Assembly (NCBI GenBank): GCA_964490175.1
Contig: CAZBAI010000017.1
Span: forward strand, 1-32,830
Length of the DNA: 32,830 nt
Direction: 5' to 3'
From: RGIG3077 sp964490175
Lineage (GTDB): Bacteria; Bacillota; Clostridia; Oscillospirales; Ruminococcaceae
The position numbers were made by a program, and so were the translations under genes. This document shows, one piece after another, positions 8,299-16,381 of this stretch (position 1 is its first letter; each line of letters begins with the position of its first letter). Below the pieces are notes generated by a model. That model did no database searches, was not told where the DNA came from, and saw nothing but the letters and a program-made list of their open reading frames with translations.

Positions 8299-8982
8299 TT
8301 AACAAGCCGCTTCAAGGCTATATCCGACGCCCCTTATCGTTTTAATGCAAACCGATGATTTGAGGTGCACAAGTTTTTTGCGCAAAAATGATATATACAC
8401 CTCAACGTTGTTATATTCCGCTTCGGAATCATATCCCCAAACTTTTTCTATCAGCATTTCCTTGCTCAAAACCCTTGAACCGTAGCTGAGCAAAATTTTC
8501 ATAATGTCAAATTCTTTTAAGCCGAGCTTCACGCTTTTTTCATTGCAGATAAGCTCAAACGTATCGATATTCAAGCTCAAATCCGCAAATGACAGCATAT
8601 TCTCGCACACAGCATCGCTTTTTCGCCGAATCAAAGCACGCAATCTTGCAAGCAATTCTTCGGTCGAAAACGGCTTTGTCAAATAATCATCGGCACCGAG
8701 GTCAAGCCCTGTCACCTTGTCGGATATATCATCCTTGGCGGTCAGCATCATAACCGGCGTTTTTATTTTTTCCGTGCGCATTATCTTCAAAATTTCAAAT
8801 CCGTTTATTTTCGGCAACATAACATCAAGAATAATCGCATCGTATATTCCCGAAAGGGCGTTATCAAGTCCGCTTTCGCCATCAAGCGAAATATCGGCTG
8901 TATATTTGTTTTTTGATAAAATCTGGGCAAGTGCCTCGGCAAGGCGCTGCTCATCTTCAACAATCAAAATTCTCAAAGTCAC
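8299..8982 (-). CDS. OmpR/PhoB-family response regulator
   Basis: A 227-residue DNA-binding regulator. The receiver domain (1-120) has the acidic pair VEDE, phospho-acceptor D53 (ILDVMLP), T81 and K103 (LTKPFS). The C-terminal winged helix (about 130-225) shows LGLKEFDIMKILLSYGSRVLS and ends with IRTIRGVGY-type residues (KTIRGVGYSLE), typical of OmpR/PhoB proteins. The GTG at 8982 follows AAAGGA closely; the TTG six bases downstream (giving MRILIVEDE) is an alternative with wider spacing. The kinase gene follows in the same transcript. The promoter carries direct repeats that could be its own binding site. Confidence 0.95.
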   Translation of the reverse strand: MTLRILIVEDEQRLAEALAQILSKNKYTADISLDGESGLDNALSGIYDAIILDVMLPKINGFEILKIMRTEKIKTPVMMLTAKDDISDKVTGLDLGADDYLTKPFSTEELLARLRALIRRKSDAVCENMLSFADLSLNIDTFELICNEKSVKLGLKEFDIMKILLSYGSRVLSKEMLIEKVWGYDSEAEYNNVEVYISFLRKKLVHLKSSVCIKTIRGVGYSLEAAC

Positions 8983-9008
8983 CGCTTCCTTTCTCTTTTG
9001 GTGATATG

Positions 9009-9041
9009 ATTATACCTTAAAAATCTTAAAATAAGTTTAAA
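9009..9041 (-). promoter_or_regulatory. Promoter of the two-component operon with direct repeats
   Basis: On the minus strand a perfect TATAAT (9014-9009) lies about 25 bases before the regulator start codon. There is no recognisable -35 box. In its place are three A/T-rich direct repeats about 10 bases apart: TTTAAAC (9041-9035), TTTTAAG (9031-9025) and TTTTAAG (9022-9016). OmpR/PhoB regulators typically bind such helical-turn-spaced repeats and can substitute for a -35 element, so positive autoregulation is plausible. The repeat reading is mine and is not proven. Confidence 0.6.
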
Positions 9042-9083
9042 AAACAAGCCGCATTGCGAACAAAACACGGCTCGCAAGGCGGC
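9039..9083 (-). terminator. Intrinsic terminator after the 42-residue peptide gene
   Basis: On the minus strand GCCGCCTTGCGA (9083-9072) pairs with TCGCAATGCGGC (9059-9048), 11 of 12 positions, around a 12-base loop, followed by TTGTTTTTT. It lies about 100 bases after the small gene at 9187-9315 and directly before the two-component promoter, so it should separate the two transcripts. Confidence 0.8.
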
Positions 9084-9186
9084 TTTCGATTTTCAGTTTT
9101 TGCAAATTAAAGGGCAATATGCCATTGCAAGCTTTTTGTTTTTGTCGATATCAAATAACTTAACGCCGTGCGCAAATTGCCGAAAA

Positions 9187-9315
9187 TCAAGCCAAAATTG
9201 CGGCAATGCTCGATGCGACAACGCCAAACGCCATTATTCCCGCGACAACAAGAATAAAAATCCTCATAGCCAAGGGTTTGTCGCTACCGCTTTGGGTTCG
9301 GTTCTTCTTTGCCAT
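9187..9315 (-). CDS. Small single-pass membrane protein, 42 residues
   Basis: A short ORF with convincing signals: GAGGAG lies nine bases before an ATG at 9315, and the peptide runs 42 residues to TGA. The N-terminus is basic and polar (MAKKNRTQSGSDKP), and residues 19-41 form one hydrophobic helix (rich in I, L, V, A and G) with almost nothing after it, so it should be a tail-anchored or Nin-type membrane peptide. Layout resembles the tiny DUF4044-type membrane proteins of Firmicutes, but I cannot confirm membership. It starts 50 bases after the 636-residue membrane protein gene and precedes a terminator, so the two are probably co-transcribed. The remaining bases down to 9084 hold no further ORF with a ribosome binding site. 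Confidence 0.75.
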   Translation of the reverse strand: MAKKNRTQSGSDKPLAMRIFILVVAGIMAFGVVASSIAAILA

Positions 9316-9365
9316 TGTCAAAATCTCCTCTCAATACGCTTTTTGTATGATATTTCTCGGTAAAG

Positions 9366-11276
9366 TCAATCCGCATTGTTTATCGAAATAATCGTATATC
9401 CGTCGTTATATTTAGTCAGCACATATTTCATAGTTTTCTTAATACCCGGAGTATAATCCGAGTTCATCAGCTCCCAGTTCGGGGTCGGCTCCTGATAATC
9501 AACCGTCAGCGTATATCTCTCGCCGACCTTGTCGATTTCACGCACAACCGGCGTATTGGGGAACAATTGCGGCGACACTGGAACTTTATATGTCCTGTTT
9601 TCCGAATCGTAAAAGAACGTAAGCTCTTGTGAAAACGCAACCGTTGTATGAACGATATTTGTCGTTCCGAAAAGGCTTTTGGCGTGATTTTCAACTTGAA
9701 TATACGGAACGTACATATTATTTGAGCCGTCACGTGTATATTTTGAAACGTCATCATAAATAATGATATCCCAAATCGCCGCCTTGATTATGGCCTCATC
9801 GGAAAGGTCGCTTACAGACTCAAACGCCGCAGGGTCTGCAATCACGACAGGATATATATATTCGGCAAATTCCTGCTTCTGCTTAGAATCATCGGACACA
9901 TTTGCAACAAAGCTCACAAGTGATTTCGCCGTCACAACAATGCCGATTATCGACATCAGCGTGAAAAACAATCCGATGAAAAAATAAATTGTCTGCGCCT
10001 TGTTCTTTTTCTTTTTAGGGCTGTCATCGTACGAATGCGACTCGTCATTTGTTTTTGAAACATACTCCAGTTCGATGACATCTTCGTCCAAAGCATTTTC
10101 CAGCACATCGATAATGCTTTGTGAATTGTCCTCGTTGCCCGTTCCGACCTGAACCACAGGCAAAGAGTGTCCTTCGCCGACTTCCTGCTTTTTCTTGGTG
10201 TTTTTCTTTGATTTTGAACGCTTGTTGCGTTTTTGCCACTCGCTGCTTTCTTGCGGCGACTTATCGTTTTTTTCACTCGTATCGGCGCTCTGCGGCTCTT
10301 TGCCAAGCTCAATTCGGTCTTTTTCCTGCTCATAAGCCTTGCGCAGTATTTTTTCGGTAAGCTCTCTGTCACGCCGAAGCTGTTCTTCAAGCCAAAGCCG
10401 TTTTTCCTCATCGGATTTAACCTCGCCGTCGGAAGTTTTTGTATAAACCTTTGCGTTCGGCTTTTCGCTTTCGCTCAACCGCCGCACGCCGACGCTTGCG
10501 GTATCTGTCAGTCTGCGCTTTGTCGCAAAGCTAATTTCGCTTGTGCGTTCTTTATATTTCGGTATCTCTTCGCTCGGAGTTTCGGGTTTTTTCGGCTCGG
10601 AATCAGGATTATCGGGCTTGATATCTTCCCCGAAAAGCTCGGCGTTTTCAGGTGCTTTGCCGTTTTCGCTCTCATTTTTGCTTTCGTCAGCTTTATCCGC
10701 AATATTGTCAATATCTTCAGTGCCGGTTATGTATTCAACATTTTCAATATTATCTGTATCTTCGGCAATATCAGATTCTTCAATCTCCGCATTATCGGCA
10801 ACATCGGCTTGCAATTTTTCGTCAAAGCTTTCGGCAACCTCGATATTTTCTGAAAAATCGGGCGTTAAATCAATGCTTGAATCAAAATTTTCGCCATCGT
10901 CCGTTTCGTCAAAGCGATTATTTTCATCATTTTGCAATGCCGTCGGAGCTATAAAAATCTCCTGCGTTTGATGCTTTGGCGATATTTCTTCTTCAATTTT
11001 TAAGCTTTCCTGCGTTGCTGCATCGCTTTTGGGCGGCTCAACGCTTTGCGAATTTTCTTTTTCCGGCAAAAAAATCTCGGCTTGGGCGATTTTTTCATCG
11101 GCGCTGTCAGCACTGCTTTGAGCCTGTTTTCTTCTCTCTGCGACCTTTTGCGCCGCAGCGTTTCTTGTCGGCGACTGCGATGTGCGCTTTTTCTTCGGGC
11201 TGTGCATATGCTTTGTGCCCTGCGAATGGCTCGCTAAAAATTCATCTAAGTTAAAATTCAAATCATCATTAGCCAA
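9366..11276 (-). CDS. Acidic single-pass membrane protein, uncharacterised
   Basis: I do not recognise this 636-residue protein. Residues 1-50 are basic and polar; about 55-245 are strongly acidic and Ser/Asn/Asp/Glu-rich with runs such as DTDNIENVEYITG and DIDNIADKADESK; 290-370 are charged and probably helical (LEEQLRRDRELTEKILRKAYEQ) and end in Lys/Arg-rich tracts. A KKKKNKAQ stop-transfer-like patch leads into one hydrophobic helix at about 429-451. The last 180 residues look like a folded extracytoplasmic domain (YIQVENHAKSLFG, YTLTVDYQEPTPNW). The predicted shape is a long disordered cytoplasmic tail, one helix and an outer domain. The start is a TTG eight bases after AGGAGG. It follows proA by 75 bases with no obvious terminator between, and is followed by the 42-residue peptide gene. 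Confidence 0.85.
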   Translation of the reverse strand: MANDDLNFNLDEFLASHSQGTKHMHSPKKKRTSQSPTRNAAAQKVAERRKQAQSSADSADEKIAQAEIFLPEKENSQSVEPPKSDAATQESLKIEEEISPKHQTQEIFIAPTALQNDENNRFDETDDGENFDSSIDLTPDFSENIEVAESFDEKLQADVADNAEIEESDIAEDTDNIENVEYITGTEDIDNIADKADESKNESENGKAPENAELFGEDIKPDNPDSEPKKPETPSEEIPKYKERTSEISFATKRRLTDTASVGVRRLSESEKPNAKVYTKTSDGEVKSDEEKRLWLEEQLRRDRELTEKILRKAYEQEKDRIELGKEPQSADTSEKNDKSPQESSEWQKRNKRSKSKKNTKKKQEVGEGHSLPVVQVGTGNEDNSQSIIDVLENALDEDVIELEYVSKTNDESHSYDDSPKKKKNKAQTIYFFIGLFFTLMSIIGIVVTAKSLVSFVANVSDDSKQKQEFAEYIYPVVIADPAAFESVSDLSDEAIIKAAIWDIIIYDDVSKYTRDGSNNMYVPYIQVENHAKSLFGTTNIVHTTVAFSQELTFFYDSENRTYKVPVSPQLFPNTPVVREIDKVGERYTLTVDYQEPTPNWELMNSDYTPGIKKTMKYVLTKYNDGYTIISINNAD

Positions 11277-11351
11277 AGCAATCGCCTCCTATCTGTATTT
11301 TTTTGCAACCCAACGCAAATGCCCTATACGTTAAGGTTTTATTGCTTTAAT

Positions 11352-12596
11352 TTATCTGATTTGCCCATCGCCCTCGATAATATATTTTACCGAAGTAAGC
11401 TCATTAAGCCCCATAGGGCCTCTTGCGTGCAATTTTTGGGTAGAAATGCCTATTTCCGCACCGAATCCGAATTCGCCGCCGTCGGTAAACCTTGTCGAAG
11501 CATTTACATATACAGCCGCAGCGTCGATTTCACGCTTGAATTTCTCCGCATTTTCAAGACTTTGCGTCACAATACATTCCGAATGGCCTGTGCCGTATCT
11601 TGAAATATGGTCAATTGCTTCGTTTACATCTTCCACCACTTTTACGGCGATGATATAATCGCCAAATTCCGTTGCGTAATCCTCGTCTGTGGCAATTTCA
11701 ATATCGCTTCCCAAAATTTCACGGCATTTTTCACAGCCCTTGATAATCACCTTGTGCGATTTAAAACGCTGTGCAATCATGGGCAAAAAGCTCTCGGCAA
11801 CGTCTTTGTGCACAAGCAGGCTTTCAATTGCGTTGCACACCGAGGGTCTTTGTGTTTTTGCGTTATCGGTGATGTTTACAGCCATTTCAAGGTCGGCGCT
11901 TGCATCAACATAAACATGGCAATTGCCTACGCCCGTTTGAATAACAGGCACTGTCGCATTTGCACAAACCGCACGGATAAGCCCTGCACCACCCCGAGGA
12001 ATAAGCACATCAAGATACTGCAACTTCATCATCTCGTTTGCACTTTCCCTCGATGTATCTTCAACAAGCGCTACGGCATCAGCGGGAAGACCTGTTTGCG
12101 AAATTGCCTCTCTCATAATATTTGTAAGGCAGCGATTTGAGTTAAAAGCTTCCTTACCGCCTCGCAAAATCACCGTATTTCCGGCTTTTAGGCACAGCGT
12201 TGCCGCATCAACCGTAACGTTCGGTCTTGCTTCGTAAATAATGCCGATAACACCCAGCGGCACTCTTGTTTTCATAATTCTCAAACCGTTAGGGCGCACA
12301 CTGCCGCTGTCGATTGCGCCGACAACCTCTCTTGCATTTACCAGCTCCATAACGCTCAAAGCCATCGCCCTGATGCGTTCTTCGTTCAGCATAAGCCTAT
12401 CTTGAAGCGAAACGCTCATGTCATTTTTCACGGCATTATCAAGGTCAATGCTGTTTGCGCTTATTATTTCGGGAATTTTTTCGATAAGCGCTTTTGAAAT
12501 TGCCGTTAATGCATCGTTTTTAAGCTTAGCGCTCGCTACTGCAACGCTTCTTTCGGCACGCTTTGCATTTTTTCCGAGTTCTTCAATGTAGCTCAT
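11352..12596 (-). CDS. proA: Gamma-glutamyl phosphate reductase
   Basis: Second step of proline synthesis: NADPH reduction of gamma-glutamyl phosphate to glutamate semialdehyde. The 414-residue aldehyde-dehydrogenase-like protein has the expected features: GVIGIIYEARPNVTVDAA, LILRGG-like TVILRGGKEA, VLIPRGGAGLI, the catalytic cysteine region RPSVCNAIESLLVH, and C-terminal DGGEFGFGAEIGISTQKLHARGP (given here in part). Length matches ProA (about 415). A GAGAGGTG site precedes the ATG, 14 bases after proB, so the two enzymes are made together and can channel the unstable acyl phosphate. Confidence 0.97.
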   Translation of the reverse strand: MSYIEELGKNAKRAERSVAVASAKLKNDALTAISKALIEKIPEIISANSIDLDNAVKNDMSVSLQDRLMLNEERIRAMALSVMELVNAREVVGAIDSGSVRPNGLRIMKTRVPLGVIGIIYEARPNVTVDAATLCLKAGNTVILRGGKEAFNSNRCLTNIMREAISQTGLPADAVALVEDTSRESANEMMKLQYLDVLIPRGGAGLIRAVCANATVPVIQTGVGNCHVYVDASADLEMAVNITDNAKTQRPSVCNAIESLLVHKDVAESFLPMIAQRFKSHKVIIKGCEKCREILGSDIEIATDEDYATEFGDYIIAVKVVEDVNEAIDHISRYGTGHSECIVTQSLENAEKFKREIDAAAVYVNASTRFTDGGEFGFGAEIGISTQKLHARGPMGLNELTSVKYIIEGDGQIR

Positions 12597-12610
12597 TTTT
12601 GCACACCTCT

Positions 12611-13405
12611 CTATTTATTGCACGGAAAAACCGTGCCTACTTCTTCACCGTCAAACAATCTGTATATATTCTCGGGATCTCTTCCGTTTATAATCGCCAT
12701 ATCAATACCGGCTTGATTCGCAATCAGCGCTGCGTCAAGCTTTGTCTGCATACCGCCGGTTGCAAATTTTGAGCCCTTTCCGCCCGCCGCATTGTAAATA
12801 TCTTCCGTAATTTCATCTACTCTATGAATGATATTTGCCTTGGGATTTTCATTCGGATTTTCGTCATAAAGTCCGTCAATATCCGTAAGTATAACAAGCA
12901 AATCCGCTTTGCAAAGCTTTGCTACAATTGCCGAAAGCGTATCGTTTTCGCCGAAATCAAGCTCCAGCTCATCAATGGCGACAACATCGTTTTCATTAAC
13001 AACGGGAATAACGCCGGATTCAAAAAGCTTTTCCAATGTGTTTTCAACGTTTTTGCGCCTTTCGTGCTGCAAAATCGTTTTTGTAAGCAAAATCTGCGCC
13101 ACGGTAATTCCGTATTTTCCGAAGCGCTCGTCATACATATACATCAATTCACACTGACCGACAGCCGCCGCCGCTTGCTTTGTCGGTGTATCATCGGGCT
13201 TTTCGGCAATGCCGAGCCTGCCAAGTCCCAAACCGACAGCACCGGACGAAACAAGAACAACGTCCCTGCCCTGATTTTTTAAATCGGCAATAACGTTGAC
13301 CAAGCTGTTCATGCGCCGAATATTAAGCCTTCCCGATTTTTTGTGGGTCAATGTCGATGTCCCGATTTTAATAACAATTCTTTTTTTATTCTTTATATCA
13401 ATCAT
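12611..13405 (-). CDS. proB: Glutamate 5-kinase (short form without PUA domain)
   Basis: First step of proline synthesis: ATP-dependent phosphorylation of glutamate. The 264-residue amino-acid kinase fold shows VIKIGTSTLT, VLVSSGAVGLGLGRLG, FGENDTLSA and LTDIDGLYDENP near the nucleotide site, and the GTGGM-like element KFATGGMQTKL. It stops right after the kinase domain; the roughly 100-residue C-terminal PUA domain of E. coli ProB (367 residues) is absent. Short ProB proteins are known in other Firmicutes, and there is no sign of a frameshift, so I read it as intact. It follows the small membrane protein gene by three bases and overlaps no terminator. Confidence 0.96.
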   Translation of the reverse strand: MIDIKNKKRIVIKIGTSTLTHKKSGRLNIRRMNSLVNVIADLKNQGRDVVLVSSGAVGLGLGRLGIAEKPDDTPTKQAAAAVGQCELMYMYDERFGKYGITVAQILLTKTILQHERRKNVENTLEKLFESGVIPVVNENDVVAIDELELDFGENDTLSAIVAKLCKADLLVILTDIDGLYDENPNENPKANIIHRVDEITEDIYNAAGGKGSKFATGGMQTKLDAALIANQAGIDMAIINGRDPENIYRLFDGEEVGTVFPCNK

Positions 13406-13408
13406 ATA

Positions 13409-13777
13409 TTACTCCGCAATTTCATTTTCCGAGGGCTTATCCTGCGTATTTTCCTCGGAAATATTCTCAATATTTTCCGTAATTTGTTTATCTTCTCCGG
13501 ACTTTTTCTTCTTTTTTTCCTCAATTGAATCTTTTATAAGCGAAATTACAACCAAAATCATCAAAACAAGCTCGGCTAAACCTATTATATTGTGCGCCGA
13601 CTCACCCAAATACACAAAAAACGTCGTTGCGATAGCAATTGCCATAACCGCCTGATAGCTTCTGCGCAGTCTGTAATACTGAAATAAAAAGAAAACAACG
13701 CCGACAATTCCGAAAATCAGATGTTCTTTAAAAGCAAGTGGGAATAAATTATTTACGGTTACTGCTTCACTGAGCAT
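13409..13777 (-). CDS. Small three-helix membrane protein, unknown function
   Basis: A 122-residue protein I do not recognise. Three hydrophobic helices are visible at about residues 19-36 (LIFGIVGVVFFLFQYY), 41-60 (SYQAVMAIAIATTFFVYLGE) and 63-84 (NIIGLAELVLMILVVISLI). The last 38 residues are a charged tail: KDSIEEKKKKKSGEDKQ, then an acidic, Asn/Glu-rich stretch, probably cytoplasmic and disordered. AGGAG precedes the ATG. It sits three bases before proB and about 107 bases after dut, with a candidate promoter in that gap. Co-expression with proBA is likely, but nothing in the sequence links it to proline. Confidence 0.82.
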   Translation of the reverse strand: MLSEAVTVNNLFPLAFKEHLIFGIVGVVFFLFQYYRLRRSYQAVMAIAIATTFFVYLGESAHNIIGLAELVLMILVVISLIKDSIEEKKKKKSGEDKQITENIENISEENTQDKPSENEIAE

Positions 13778-13826
13778 TCAATCATCTCCTAAAATTTAAC
13801 CTTAAAAAATTTTTAATCCAAATTTA

Positions 13827-13855
13827 ATTATGCCACATAGTCGCCAAAAAAGCAA
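13827..13855 (-). promoter_or_regulatory. Candidate promoter before the proBA group
   Basis: On the minus strand TTGCTT (13855-13850), a 17-base spacer and CATAAT (13832-13827) lie about 50 bases before the ATG of the small membrane protein. Each hexamer has one or two mismatches to consensus. It would give proBA expression independent of the zapA promoter. Confidence 0.5.
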
Positions 13856-13884
13856 GTGTTTTTTGTCAAAAGCCTATGGCAGCT

Positions 13885-14325
13885 TTACATAAGTCCGGTT
13901 GAACCGAAGCCGCCTGTGCCACGCTCGGTTTCGGAAATTTTGTCAACCTCGGCGCAATTTGCAAAAACACACGGCATGACCACAAGCTGTGCAATGCGCA
14001 TTCCGTGGCAAACCGTAAACGGCTCTTTCGATTGATTTATTAAAGTAACACAGATTTCGCCGCGATAATCGCTGTCTACAACGCCGACGCTGTTTGCAAG
14101 CGTAATTCCGTTTTTTGTTGCCAAGCCCGAGCGCCCGAAAATCAACAAAACACAATCTCCGTTATCAGGCTCAACGCTTAATTTTGTCGAAATTTTAACT
14201 ATCTCGCCCGGATTTATGACAACATCGTTTTCAAGGCAGGCGCAAAGGTCAACCCCTGCGCTTTGCTTTGTTTGCCTGCTCGGAATAACAGCTTTTTCAT
14301 CAAGTTTTAAAAAATTCAATGTCAC
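13885..14325 (-). CDS. dut: dUTP diphosphatase
   Basis: Hydrolyses dUTP to dUMP, keeping uracil out of DNA and supplying the dTMP precursor. The 146-residue trimeric-type dUTPase carries the five family motifs in order: SAGVDLCA, the phosphate-binding GRSGLATKNGI, GVVDSDYRGEI with the catalytic aspartate, RIAQLVVMP, and the C-terminal lid RGTGGFGSTG. The GTG start overlaps the U32 gene stop by one base (TAGTG), a sign of translational coupling; AGAGGTG lies seven bases upstream. Confidence 0.96.
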   Translation of the reverse strand: MTLNFLKLDEKAVIPSRQTKQSAGVDLCACLENDVVINPGEIVKISTKLSVEPDNGDCVLLIFGRSGLATKNGITLANSVGVVDSDYRGEICVTLINQSKEPFTVCHGMRIAQLVVMPCVFANCAEVDKISETERGTGGFGSTGLM

Positions 14326-16379
14326 TATATAACACCTCTGTAATAAAGTCCGCGCGTGTATTCATCGGCATTCGTTTTTTCGCCGTTAAAATAACGCTGT
14401 ATTGTATTTTCGCACTCTTTCGCACTTTCGTCATAAAACATCAGCGTTGCAAAATCAACATTTGCAATATCATTTAGCTTATCGCTCATTTCCAGCCTTG
14501 TCGTGTTGAGAATTTCCGCATAGCCCTCGTTATTCTTCGGGCATTTCACATCAAACGCACAATTTTTCCTGTCATAAATTTTTTTAAAGCAATTTTTACA
14601 ATCGCCTATGGGGCAATTTTTTGTAAGCATAAGCGGAAGCTTGCCGTAAGCGACAATTCCAATCGGCATTTCGTGTGAAAGCTTCGATATCTGTGAAGTT
14701 TTAAGCTCGAATGAGCATTCGATATCGCTCAAGCCCAAAGATTTAAACGCTTTTAAACTTTCACTGTTTGTGCAATTCAAGCCGAATCCGCCGTGAAGTT
14801 TCATACCGAAATTTGCCGAAAAATAGGCTATATTATTGCAATACAGTCGCCTAAAGCCGATATTTTGCATATCTTTAATGCGGCGGAAAATTTTTTCTTC
14901 ATCATTTATAAATCTCGGCGGAACGATAATCACCTTATCGCAAATATCAAGCAATCTATCGGGATATTTTTCAACCTGCGCCAATGGCAGCAAAACAAAT
15001 TCAAGCAAAGAAAGTGTATCGGGCAAAATTTCCGCCACCCGACATGCGTTTTCAAAATAGGCACGAAGCTTTATTTTTAAAAGATTTTTATGCTTTGGCG
15101 CAAAGCGTTTATACTCAAAGGTTTGAATATACGTAGAATTGTTTTTTATAATTTCATCGGTAATCAGGGCGATAACGTCCCTGCGCATTGAGTTAAGCAC
15201 CGAAAGCGGAAGCCTTAGTTCGCTTTTCGCCGACGGCTCGATTTCAATACAGCCCATTTCAAAAACGGTATTGCCCAGCTTTGAAAGCTGTTTTTTTACA
15301 GTATCGGCATCAAGCGGATTCATCGACAAATACGTTGAAATATCCGCTGAAACCTGCTTGCAAACGCCGTTTGCGTTGCCCGATAAAACAAGCGTTGTGC
15401 CGACAAGGCGCAATTTTAAATCCAGATTATACAGCTTGGGAAGTTTTTCATAGGTTTTGCGGATATCCGACTGCACGCTTGCCGCTTCAAGCACGTTTTC
15501 ATAGCTGCGCACCCCAAACATTTTTCTGCCGATATTTGATGTAAAATACCCATCGGTAAAGCCCTGCCTTGAAAACACCGCATTTAAATTCGACAAATCG
15601 CAGTCCTTACCGTCAATAGCCCGACGGTACGCCGCTACTGCCGCCGCAACGTATTCGGGACGTTTCATCCTGCCCTCAATTTTGAAGGAGCAAACGCCGA
15701 TTTTTTTCAGCTCATCAATATGCTTTGCCAGCGACAAATCCTTAAGAGAAAGGCAATAGCCCTTGCTTCCTTTTTCAGCGCAAAACGGAAGTCTGCACGG
15801 CTGGGCGCAAAGCCCACGATTGGCACTGCGTGAGCCGAGCATTGCAGACATATAGCACTGACCGGAAACGGACATACACAATGCGCCATGCACAAAGGCT
15901 TCAACCTCAATCCCTGTATTGCAGATTTTTTCGATTTGTGTTTTTGAAATTTCACGAGATACAACAACACGTGAAAATCCGAGCTTTTTCGCAGTTTGCG
16001 CACCTTGCGGCGTGTGTACCGTGAGCTGTGTGGAAGCGTGTATTCTCGCATTCGGTGCGACTTTTTTGATAATTCTTACAGCGCCTAAATCCTGAACGAT
16101 AAAAGCGTTGATCCCATGTTCCGCACATTCTGCGATACAGCTTGCAAAAGCATCAAATTGCGAATCGAAAATAAGCGTGTTGACCGCAACATATACCTTT
16201 ACCCCGAAAAGGCGGCACAACGAAACAACGCCGTCAAGCTCCGAAAAATCGAAATTGACGGCATTTTGCCTTGCCGAAAAGCTTTTCAGCCCAATATATA
16301 TCGCATCTGCACCGCAATACAGAGCGGCATTAACCGATTCAACACTGCCGCAGGGGGCAAGCAATTCGTACTCTTGCAT
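14325..16379 (-). CDS. U32 family protein, probable RNA hydroxylase (RlhA-like)
   Basis: A 684-residue protein of the peptidase U32 family. The TIM-barrel-like N-terminal half begins LLAPCGSVESVNAALYCGADAIYIG and holds the signature EAFVHGALCMSVSGQCYMS followed by RGLCAQPCR. Cysteines C168, C175, C191 and C195 are well placed for the iron-sulphur cluster expected in this family. The C-terminal region has a second Cys group at 589-613 (CPIGDCKNCF and nearby) and EILNTTRLEMSDKL. Large U32 proteins of this size include RlhA, which hydroxylates 23S rRNA; smaller ones (TrhP) act on tRNA. 'Protease' in the family name is probably historical. The ATG lies two bases after the zapA stop with no strong ribosome binding site, so it is likely coupled to zapA. 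Confidence 0.88.
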   Translation of the reverse strand: MQEYELLAPCGSVESVNAALYCGADAIYIGLKSFSARQNAVNFDFSELDGVVSLCRLFGVKVYVAVNTLIFDSQFDAFASCIAECAEHGINAFIVQDLGAVRIIKKVAPNARIHASTQLTVHTPQGAQTAKKLGFSRVVVSREISKTQIEKICNTGIEVEAFVHGALCMSVSGQCYMSAMLGSRSANRGLCAQPCRLPFCAEKGSKGYCLSLKDLSLAKHIDELKKIGVCSFKIEGRMKRPEYVAAAVAAYRRAIDGKDCDLSNLNAVFSRQGFTDGYFTSNIGRKMFGVRSYENVLEAASVQSDIRKTYEKLPKLYNLDLKLRLVGTTLVLSGNANGVCKQVSADISTYLSMNPLDADTVKKQLSKLGNTVFEMGCIEIEPSAKSELRLPLSVLNSMRRDVIALITDEIIKNNSTYIQTFEYKRFAPKHKNLLKIKLRAYFENACRVAEILPDTLSLLEFVLLPLAQVEKYPDRLLDICDKVIIVPPRFINDEEKIFRRIKDMQNIGFRRLYCNNIAYFSANFGMKLHGGFGLNCTNSESLKAFKSLGLSDIECSFELKTSQISKLSHEMPIGIVAYGKLPLMLTKNCPIGDCKNCFKKIYDRKNCAFDVKCPKNNEGYAEILNTTRLEMSDKLNDIANVDFATLMFYDESAKECENTIQRYFNGEKTNADEYTRGLYYRGVI

Positions 16380-16381
16380 AT

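Noticed and set aside
10233..10853. 206-codon plus-strand ORF opposite the acidic membrane protein gene
   Set aside because: It is antisense to a gene with a strong ribosome binding site, rich in Phe, Arg and Cys as expected for a complement of acidic codons, and has no ribosome binding site of its own.
11277..11351. Possible terminator or promoter between proA and the 636-residue protein gene
   Set aside because: A weak TTTGC/GCAAA pair is present, but on the transcribed strand it is followed by A, not T; no promoter hexamers at proper spacing. Read-through from proBA is assumed.
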